Of a stretch of DNA of 8,280 nt, positions 1 to 8,280 are shown piece by piece. The stretch's first letter is position 1; every line of letters starts with the position of its first letter. The notes beneath the pieces are model-generated. The model did no database searches. It saw only the letters and a list, made by a program, of their open reading frames with translations, and was not told where the DNA came from. A program made the translations under genes and the position numbers. This stretch comes from CAZKGE01 sp964541695. Lineage in GTDB: Bacteria > Bacillota > Clostridia > Christensenellales > CAG-138. The stretch covers positions 1 to 8,280 of the forward strand of contig CAZIRB010000097.1 in NCBI GenBank assembly GCA_964541695.1, in the 5' to 3' direction.

Positions 1-12
1 GCAAAACCGCCG

Positions 13-924
13 TTACGACGAGGCGTGTTCGTGCATCAGTTCCTGGCAGGTCTTTACGTTTGTTTCCAGGTCGCGGATGTAGCTTGAAAGATTGCTGACC
101 TTGACGACGGAGTTCATCTTGAGAAACTCCGTGTTGACGCGCACGAGCTGCCGAAAATACGAGAGCAGCGTTAAGTACCGGTCGTGCTGTTCCGCGAGCT
201 TAGAACGCAAAAGCGACGTCTCGAGCCGCAGCGTATCCTGCTCGCCGCCCTCGGGCCGACCTGTCCCCGCGCTCTCCTGCGCCGCCTTGAGCGCGCGCTG
301 CGCCTTGGCGCCGTTGATGGCGGAGAGCGCGAGCGTGCCGAGCCCCTCCATCAGCGCGTTTACGTCGAGGCCCTCGACGAGCAGCAGCTCGCCGACGACG
401 GCGCCGACGGTTTCGGTGAGGTTCTGCTGCTTCTTGGGCCTTCCCGCGCGGCGCTTGCCGGTGCGCGGCGCGTACGGGTCGACGTACGCCTCGCCCTTGT
501 CGGAAAGCTCCCGCATGACGCTCTGCACGAGCTGCGGATTCGTGCGCAGAAGCGAGCGGTACTTGTTCTGGTATCGCAGCATCGCGCGGTCGTCGCCGTT
601 GCCCAGCCGCAGCGTGCAGGCGCGGACGGATTCGCCGTGAGCCTGCGCGCGCAGCACCTCCTCGACGAGCTTTTTCGACTCGGCCTCGGAAAACGGCACA
701 AACGCGGGCGTGTGCGAAAACTCCGCGCCGCCCTTCTTAATGCGTGCATAATAGTAGTTACGGACGCTGTTGGGCCGCCGGCCGGAAGAACCGGCAAAGT
801 CGTCAAACACGCTCTTCAGCGGCCGCCCCTGTTCGGCAGCCTCGGCCGCCAGGGCGAAAAGCCGGTCGTTTTCCGCATCGCTCCAGCCTGCGCGCGAGCG
901 GGTGTGATGTTGATTCACCTGCAT
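13..924 (-). CDS. Myb/SANT-like DNA-binding protein with AT-hook-like motif and C-terminal coiled coil (RsfA-like)
   Basis: This is a 303-residue probable DNA-binding protein. Seen: an N-terminal Myb/SANT-like segment (about residues 11-63, W14SDAEND, then GRRPNSVRNYYYARIKK) that resembles the N-terminus of RsfA-type prespore regulators of Firmicutes. A second, weaker Myb-like segment (about 76-125) starts FSEAESKKL and ends RYQNKYRSLL. A basic stretch at 157-166 (KRRAGRPKKQ) has the GRP core of an AT-hook. Residues about 170-215 are Ala/Leu-rich, and about 229-300 look like an amphipathic coiled coil. Inferred: a dimeric or oligomeric regulator or nucleoid-associated protein; the targets are unknown. 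Start: the ATG at 924 has a GAGAGG Shine-Dalgarno (928-933) only 3 nt away, while the GTG at codon 3 (916-918) lies 9 nt from it, so the real start may be two codons later. A weak promoter (TTGGTA, 19 nt, CATAAT at 951-956) overlaps the upstream palindrome. The gene stands alone on its strand within this window. Confidence 0.75.
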   Translation of the reverse strand: MQVNQHHTRSRAGWSDAENDRLFALAAEAAEQGRPLKSVFDDFAGSSGRRPNSVRNYYYARIKKGGAEFSHTPAFVPFSEAESKKLVEEVLRAQAHGESVRACTLRLGNGDDRAMLRYQNKYRSLLRTNPQLVQSVMRELSDKGEAYVDPYAPRTGKRRAGRPKKQQNLTETVGAVVGELLLVEGLDVNALMEGLGTLALSAINGAKAQRALKAAQESAGTGRPEGGEQDTLRLETSLLRSKLAEQHDRYLTLLSYFRQLVRVNTEFLKMNSVVKVSNLSSYIRDLETNVKTCQELMHEHASS

Positions 925-971
925 GCACCTCTCATGATAAATTTGCCCTGATTATGTCCGGATAAACAAAA

Positions 972-995
972 AACATACCAATCGCTTGGTATGTT
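972..995 (-). terminator. Probable Rho-independent terminator of the HD hydrolase-membrane protein operon
   Basis: The sequence is a perfect 10-bp inverted repeat (AACATACCAA / TTGGTATGTT) around a 4-nt loop. Read on the minus strand the loop is GCGA, a GNRA tetraloop, and the hairpin runs into TTTTTTGTTT (973-964). It lies about 50 nt past the stop of the leftward membrane protein gene, where a terminator would be expected. The stem is AT-rich and therefore weak. The palindrome also sits about 48-71 nt upstream of the next gene's start, so it could instead, or also, be an operator. Confidence 0.55.
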
Positions 996-1016
996 GATAT
1001 ATATGTTTGTCGAGGC

Positions 1017-1054
1017 TTGGCTAATTCGCGCGCGGCGCGCGCAGCCTAGCCCAA
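1017..1054 (-). other. Compound GC-rich stem-loop spanning the stop codon of the membrane protein gene
   Basis: An inner stem GCGCGC / GCGCGC (1028-1033 and 1037-1042) closes a 3-nt loop. An outer stem pairs TTGGCTA (1017-1023) with TAGCCcAA (1047-1054), with one bulged C and a 4x4 internal loop between the two stems. On the minus strand it encloses the TAG stop of the upstream gene. No T-run follows, so it is not an intrinsic terminator by itself. It could protect the 3' end of the mRNA or be chance in GC-rich DNA. Confidence 0.3.
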
Positions 1055-2575
1055 TGTCACGGAATTTTTGCCGTAATAGGCGGCGAGCGCCCGGTTTCGG
1101 TCGCCTGCCGGGTCGGACGAGATGTCGCGGTTGTGGAACAGCGCCGGCCGGGCCGTCACGCGCCCGACCACGGCGTCCGAAATTGCCGGGTTCTCGAGCA
1201 TGGGCAGCCGCGCGTCGCGGTCGCGCGCGAACTCATACGCGTCGCGCAGCTTCAGCGATTTGTAGGCCACGACGCAGGTGGGGGCCTCCTGCCGGTCGTA
1301 CGCGGGATACTTGGGCAAAAGCGTAACAAGCGCGGCCGCAAGGAGCGCGGGCACCGCAAAGCGCATGGCGCGCGAAAACGCGTGCGAAGCGTCCTCGCGC
1401 ACGACGCGGCAGACCCAGCCGCAGCAGTAGAACAGCGAAAAATAGTAGAGCAGCACGCTCTCGTAAAACAGCACCGCGTAGACGCGCGGCACGTTGAGGT
1501 GGTTGCCGGCGTAGACGAGCGGCACAAGGCCCGCGGCGACGAGCAGCACGCTGCCGACCGGTGCGAGCGCGGGGAAGCGGAAGCGGAACCGCGCAATCAG
1601 GCGGTCCGCGTACGGCACGAACAGCGGCACGAGCACGAGGCCCGAGAGAATTACGGGCGCGGTCATCCAGTCCCGCAGCAGGAGCACGGCGTAGTAGATG
1701 CCGGTCAGAACGCTTTGTACGGCGCCCGGCCGCGCGCCCATCGTGAGCTGGCGCACGGCGTTGCCCGGCGCAAGCAGGTTTACGGCAAAGCCCAGCGTGA
1801 ACGCCGCGAGCGCCGCGAGCGCGACGGGATCGCGTTTCTTTAATAAAATCCGCAGCGCGGCGTATCCGGCGAGCAGCAGCTGCGCGGTCAGCCCCACGAC
1901 GAGGTTCCCGCCGCCGATAACGGCCCCGAGCAGCGCGGCCAGAACGATGCGCAGGGCCTTTGCGCGTTCCGAAAACGCGCTGTCGATCAGGAGCGCGAAC
2001 AAAAGCAGCAGCAGCGCGTAGAAGAACGTGTAGTAGACGCCGCCGTTGTACCAGTAGAACGCCTCCGCCGCGTACGGCAGGTAGTTGACGCTGACGGCGG
2101 CACAGACGATCGCGACGATCGCGATGGACGCGCCGTCCATATTAAGAAGCCTGCGCAGCAGCACGAACAGGAACACGCCGATTGCCGCGGCGAGCGACAG
2201 GATCAAAAACACGGGCGCGACCGGATAGATCTTCTCCCCGAATATGCCCGGCTGCAGCGCCATGAGGAAGCAGCCCGCGTACGAGCCCTGCCAGGATTGA
2301 TACGTATGAAGCGATGTCTCGGCCGCGGCGGCAAGCAGCTTTATTACGCTGTGCGTTTTGTCCCAGACGTGTTTTGTCAGCTGCGCGTAGACGTAGTCGT
2401 CGCTGCTCGGCCGATCGTACTTGGCGATCGTCAGCATCGACGCGAGCGAGAGCAAAAACAGCAGCGCGAGCGCGGCGGCGATCAGCTTTTTCGCGTTTTT
2501 AGCCCAAAACGCCAAAAAACGACCACCGCGCGACGCGCACCGGTCGTTTTGATCGAAATTTTCCCGCCGCGTCAT
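1046..2575 (-). CDS. Polytopic membrane protein, DUF6056-like, possible GT-C-type glycosyltransferase
   Basis: This 509-residue integral membrane protein has about eleven hydrophobic segments, roughly at residues 30-51, 118-141, 148-170, 178-198, 207-222, 224-242, 250-268, 288-321 (one or two), 336-356, 366-386 and 405-420. The first 28 residues are polar and basic, which suggests a cytoplasmic N-terminus. After the first segment comes a predicted extracytoplasmic loop with R55PSSDDY and then W95QGSYAG. An acidic pair in this position followed by a W-x-G motif is reminiscent of the unassigned DUF6056 membrane family and, more loosely, of GT-C glycosyltransferases that use lipid-linked sugars. 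The last 90 residues are soluble. Start: the ATG at 2573-2575 overlaps the stop of the upstream HD gene as ATGA, with GAGG (2586-2589) 10 nt upstream, so translation is probably coupled. The family call is from memory of motifs, and the substrate and reaction are not visible. A cell-envelope polysaccharide role is only a guess. Confidence 0.7.
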   Translation of the reverse strand: MTRRENFDQNDRCASRGGRFLAFWAKNAKKLIAAALALLFLLSLASMLTIAKYDRPSSDDYVYAQLTKHVWDKTHSVIKLLAAAAETSLHTYQSWQGSYAGCFLMALQPGIFGEKIYPVAPVFLILSLAAAIGVFLFVLLRRLLNMDGASIAIVAIVCAAVSVNYLPYAAEAFYWYNGGVYYTFFYALLLLLFALLIDSAFSERAKALRIVLAALLGAVIGGGNLVVGLTAQLLLAGYAALRILLKKRDPVALAALAAFTLGFAVNLLAPGNAVRQLTMGARPGAVQSVLTGIYYAVLLLRDWMTAPVILSGLVLVPLFVPYADRLIARFRFRFPALAPVGSVLLVAAGLVPLVYAGNHLNVPRVYAVLFYESVLLYYFSLFYCCGWVCRVVREDASHAFSRAMRFAVPALLAAALVTLLPKYPAYDRQEAPTCVVAYKSLKLRDAYEFARDRDARLPMLENPAISDAVVGRVTARPALFHNRDISSDPAGDRNRALAAYYGKNSVTLG

Positions 2576-3126
2576 AACAGCAGCGCCTCGTGCACGTCGC
2601 GCATGCCCTCGATCGTCTCGGCGATCACGTCGTCGAGCTCGAGGCCGAGCATCTCGCAGCCGCCTATGATCACGTCGCGGTTGACGCCCGCGGCAAAGCC
2701 CTTGTCCTTAAACTTCTTTTTGACGCTCTTGACCTCCATGTCCATCACGCTGCGCGACGGGCGCATGTAGGCGGCGGCCGTGACAAGGCCGGTCAGCTCG
2801 TCGATCGTGTAGAGCACCTTCTCCATAACCTTCTCCGGCTTGGCGTTCGAGCAAAGGCCGTAGCCGTGCGCGCACACCGCGTGCACGAAGTCCTCGTCGT
2901 ACCCTGCCTCGAACAGAAGCCGCGGCGCGACCTGCAGGTGCTCCTCGGGCCACTTCTCGTAGTCGATGTCGTGCAGAAGGCCGACGACGCCCCAGTAGTT
3001 TTCGTCCTCGCCGAAGCGGCGCGCGAAGCGCCGCATGACCGCCTCCACGGCAAAAGCGTGGCGGATGAGCGAGTCGGATTCGTTGTATTGTTTGAGGAGG
3101 GCCAAAGCCTGTTCGCGGTCCGGCAT
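2572..3126 (-). CDS. HD-domain predicted phosphohydrolase (COG2316-like)
   Basis: This 184-residue soluble protein of the HD metal-dependent phosphohydrolase superfamily is probably cytoplasmic. The metal-binding set is visible in order: H23, the H52-D53 doublet in LLHDIDYEKWPEEH, H87 in CAHGYG and D109 in YTIDEL. The C-terminal half (RPSRSVMDMEVKSVKKKFKDK, split here as residues 122-142, then FAAGVNRDVI and EMLGLEL) matches a compact HD family common in clostridia. Members of the superfamily cleave phosphate esters of nucleotides or other small molecules, but no substrate is established for this group to my knowledge. Start: the ATG at 3124-3126 follows a GAAGGG Shine-Dalgarno (3138-3143) at 11 nt. 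It is the first gene of a leftward operon; its TGA stop overlaps the ATG of the membrane protein gene. The catalytic residues are intact and the length is normal for the group. Confidence 0.85.
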   Translation of the reverse strand: MPDREQALALLKQYNESDSLIRHAFAVEAVMRRFARRFGEDENYWGVVGLLHDIDYEKWPEEHLQVAPRLLFEAGYDEDFVHAVCAHGYGLCSNAKPEKVMEKVLYTIDELTGLVTAAAYMRPSRSVMDMEVKSVKKKFKDKGFAAGVNRDVIIGGCEMLGLELDDVIAETIEGMRDVHEALLL

Positions 3127-3161
3127 GAAAAATCTGTCCCTTCAGAAAATTCGTACCAATC

Positions 3162-3191
3162 ATCATAACTGATTTCCATGAAAAAAAGCAA
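3162..3191 (-). promoter_or_regulatory. Candidate promoter of the HD hydrolase operon
   Basis: On the minus strand TTGCTT (3186-3191) is followed after 18 nt by TATGAT (3162-3167), a 5-of-6 match to the sigma-A -10 box. This would start RNA near 3155 and give a short leader carrying the Shine-Dalgarno at 3138-3143. The -35 box matches only at TTG. A perfect TTGACA lies further upstream (3199-3204), but no good -10 is found 16-18 nt from it. Confidence 0.4.
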
Positions 3192-3212
3192 GCCTTTTTG
3201 TCAAAATTCTGC

Positions 3213-3241
3213 TTGACAGCCCCTTTTTGCAATGGTATCAT
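3213..3241 (+). promoter_or_regulatory. Sigma-A promoter of the rpoB-rpoC operon
   Basis: A perfect -35 box TTGACA (3213-3218) is separated by exactly 17 nt from TATCAT (3236-3241). A TG dinucleotide one base before the -10 box (3233-3234) makes it an extended -10. Transcription would start near 3248 and leave a leader of about 180 nt before rpoB. This is the best promoter in the window and suits a highly expressed essential operon. Confidence 0.85.
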
Positions 3242-3289
3242 ACAAAATTGACTTATGATGGAAAACTAGTGGGAATATGCCCTTAAACG

Positions 3290-3324
3290 TATCTTTCGTG
3301 CGCCGAAACCGCATGCGAAAGATA
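3290..3324 (+). promoter_or_regulatory. Stable hairpin in the rpoB leader
   Basis: TATCTTTCG (3290-3298) pairs with CGAAAGATA (3316-3324). The stem continues with TGCG (3299-3302) paired to CGCA (3310-3313), leaving a 2-nt bulge and a 7-nt loop CCGAAAC. That is 13 paired positions in an otherwise AT-rich leader. No T-run follows, so it is not an intrinsic terminator. It lies about 40 nt into the predicted transcript and just before the small leader ORF, whose weak GAAAGA ribosome-binding stretch (3317-3322) is inside the 3' arm. A protein-binding site, processing site or RNA stabiliser would all fit. Confidence 0.5.
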
Positions 3325-3328
3325 AAAT

Positions 3329-3427
3329 ATGGAAAAACTCACGGTTGACCATCCGGCCTTGAAAAACGGGATATTTTGGAAAATTCATCAGATGGACGCG
3401 GGACTGCCCGCATCCGGCAAGGGGTAA
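3329..3427 (+). CDS. Possible 32-codon leader ORF upstream of rpoB
   Basis: An ATG at 3329 opens 32 sense codons starting MEKLTVDHPALKNG and ending GLPASGKG, then TAA (3425-3427). It is in the same frame as rpoB and its stop lies 3 nt before the rpoB GTG. The rpoB Shine-Dalgarno AAGGGG (3419-3424) forms its last codons, so a ribosome finishing here would sit on the rpoB start site. Against it: only a weak ribosome-binding stretch (GAAAGA, 6 nt away), third-position GC near 60 percent, clearly below the neighbouring genes, and no recognised homologue. It may be a coupling or leader peptide, or simply a chance open frame. Confidence 0.25.
   Translation: MEKLTVDHPALKNGIFWKIHQMDAGLPASGKG
3398..3411 (+). 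promoter_or_regulatory. Small GC hairpin next to the rpoB ribosome-binding site
   Basis: GCGGG (3398-3402) and CCCGC (3407-3411) form a 5-bp GC stem with the loop ACTG, ending 7 nt before the AAGGGG Shine-Dalgarno of rpoB (3419-3424). CCTTG (3357-3361) could also pair with CAAGG (3418-3422) and mask that site. These are weak, competing structures; a role in tuning rpoB translation is only an inference. Confidence 0.3.
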
Positions 3428-3430
3428 AAC

Positions 3431-7216
<3,786 letters not shown>

Positions 7217-7254
7217 CGTGCTTTGGTGGCGAAAGCCCGAAGGGAGAATAAACA

Positions 7255-8280
7255 GTGTTTGAATTGACGAATTTTGACGCGCTCAAGATTGGACTGGCTT
7301 CACCCGAAAAGATACTGGAGTGGTCGCACGGCGAGGTCAAAAAGCCGGAGACGATCAACTACCGGACGCTCAAGCCCGAGAAGGACGGCCTGTTCTGCGA
7401 GCGGATTTTCGGGCCGACGAAGGATTGGGAGTGCCACTGCGGCCGGTATAAGCGCGGCAGGTACAAGGGCATCGTGTGCGACAAGTGCGGCGTCGAGGTC
7501 ACGCGCGCCAAGGTGCGCCGGGAGCGCATGGGCCACATCGAGCTGGCCGTGCCGGTGTCGCACATCTGGTATTTTAAAGGCATCCCGTGCCGCATGAAGA
7601 TGCTGCTCGACATGAGCCCGCGCGCGCTCGAGCAGGTGCTCTACTTCGCCGCGTACGTGGTCACCGACCCCGGCGCCACGGGCCTTGTCTATAAACAGGT
7701 CCTCACCGATAAAGAATATAAGGAAGCGCAGGAGCAGTACGGCCCGAAGGCGTTCAAGGCCGGCATGGGCGCGGAGGCCATCCGCGAGCTGCTCAAGGCG
7801 CTCGACCTGGTCAAGCTCGAGAAGGAGCTGCGCGACGAGATTTCCGGCAGCTCCGGCCAGAAGCGCGCCAACGCGATCAAAAGGCTTGAGGTCGTCGAGG
7901 CGTTCATCCAGAGCGGCAACAAGCCGGAGTGGATCATCCTGACGGTGATTCCGGTCATTCCGCCGGACATCCGCCCGATGGTGCAGCTCGACGGCGGCCG
8001 CTTCGCCACAAGCGACCTAAACGACCTCTACCGCCGCGTGATCAACCGCAACAACCGCCTAAAACGGCTGCTCGAGTTGCGCGCGCCGGACATCATCGTG
8101 CGGAACGAAAAGCGCATGCTGCAGGAGGCCGTCGATTCGCTCATTGACAACGGCCGCCGCAGCCGCCCGGTCACGGGGCCGGGCAACCGGCCGCTCAAAT
8201 CGCTCTCGGACATGCTGCGCGGCAAGCAGGGGCGGTTCCGCCAGAACCTGCTCGGCAAGCGCGTGGACTACTCCGGCCGC
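7255..8280 (+). CDS. rpoC: DNA-directed RNA polymerase subunit beta-prime, N-terminal part (cut by window end)
   Basis: The first 342 codons of beta-prime, which carries the catalytic magnesium site further downstream, outside this window. Seen: FELTNFDALKIGLASPEKI, KPETINYRTLKPEKDGLFCE, then the N-terminal zinc site with C60, C62, C75 and C78, and GHIELAVPVSHIWYFKGIP. Next come the clamp coiled-coil region (about 200-300; VQLDGGRFATSDLNDLYRR and INRNNRLKRLL) and the lead-in to the double-psi barrel (GKQGRFRQNLLGKRVDYSGR, 323-342), where the window stops in frame. The sequence follows the Bacillus/Clostridium type with no insertion so far. Start: GTG at 7255, 8 nt after AAGGGAG (7240-7246). 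The 38-nt gap after the rpoB stop holds only that site and a small GGC-GAAA-GCC hairpin (7228-7237), with no promoter or terminator, so it is co-transcribed with rpoB. Confidence 0.98.
   Translation, partial: MFELTNFDALKIGLASPEKILEWSHGEVKKPETINYRTLKPEKDGLFCERIFGPTKDWECHCGRYKRGRYKGIVCDKCGVEVTRAKVRRERMGHIELAVPVSHIWYFKGIPCRMKMLLDMSPRALEQVLYFAAYVVTDPGATGLVYKQVLTDKEYKEAQEQYGPKAFKAGMGAEAIRELLKALDLVKLEKELRDEISGSSGQKRANAIKRLEVVEAFIQSGNKPEWIILTVIPVIPPDIRPMVQLDGGRFATSDLNDLYRRVINRNNRLKRLLELRAPDIIVRNEKRMLQEAVDSLIDNGRRSRPVTGPGNRPLKSLSDMLRGKQGRFRQNLLGKRVDYSGR

Noticed and set aside
184..951. Long plus-strand open frame over the Myb-like gene
   Set aside because: The translation is Arg/Ala/Leu-rich with no domain, typical of an antisense shadow in GC-rich DNA. 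The minus-strand frame has recognisable domains and a ribosome-binding site.
3183..3199. A/T-rich hairpin AAAAAG-CAAGC-CTTTTT as a bidirectional terminator
   Set aside because: The stem is only 6 bp and almost all A-T. It lies between divergent promoters where no transcript needs to end, so it is better explained as promoter spacer DNA.
3345..3375. Second rpoB promoter (TTGACC ... GATATT)
   Set aside because: The spacing is 19 nt and the -10 is a poor match, and it lies far downstream of a much better promoter.
7217..7254. Promoter or terminator between rpoB and rpoC
   Set aside because: The 38-nt gap has a ribosome-binding site and one tiny hairpin, with no T-run and no -35/-10 pair.

Overview
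The window comes from a high-GC bacterium of the Firmicutes, probably of clostridial type. The beta-prime N-terminus (zinc site CHC...CDKC, GHIELAVPVSHIWYFKGIP) and the beta rifampicin region ([20 protein letters not shown]) are Firmicutes-like. The neighbouring genes (an RsfA-like Myb-domain protein, a clostridial-type HD hydrolase and a DUF6056-like membrane protein) fit that group. Third codon positions are strongly biased to G and C. I cannot name a genus from the sequence alone.

Layout. Three genes lie on the minus strand in the left 3.1 kb. A 303-residue protein with Myb-like segments, an AT-hook-like stretch and a C-terminal coiled coil (13-924) stands alone. It is followed by a 121-base gap with a terminator-like hairpin. 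Next is a two-gene operon, transcribed leftward, of an HD-domain predicted phosphohydrolase (2572-3126) and a polytopic membrane protein (1046-2575), joined by a 4-base ATGA stop/start overlap. A 304-base divergent intergenic region (3127-3430) holds a near-consensus sigma-A promoter for rpoB, back-to-back TTGACA boxes on opposite strands, a strong leader hairpin, and a possible 32-codon leader ORF that stops just before rpoB. The right 4.85 kb on the plus strand is the rpoB-rpoC operon: complete rpoB (3431-7216) with an extremely acidic C-terminal tail, a 38-base gap, then the first 342 codons of rpoC running off the window end.

Working together: rpoB and rpoC encode the two large catalytic subunits of RNA polymerase and are almost certainly co-transcribed from the promoter at 3213-3241. 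The leader of about 180 nt is the main place where regulation can be seen. The ribosomal protein genes rplJ-rplL that often precede rpoB are not here; the upstream neighbours point the other way and have no evident tie to transcription. I see no mobile element, CRISPR array, tRNA or rRNA, and no convincing new multi-gene system. The most interesting material is the rpoB leader, the acidic tail of beta, and the Myb/AT-hook protein.
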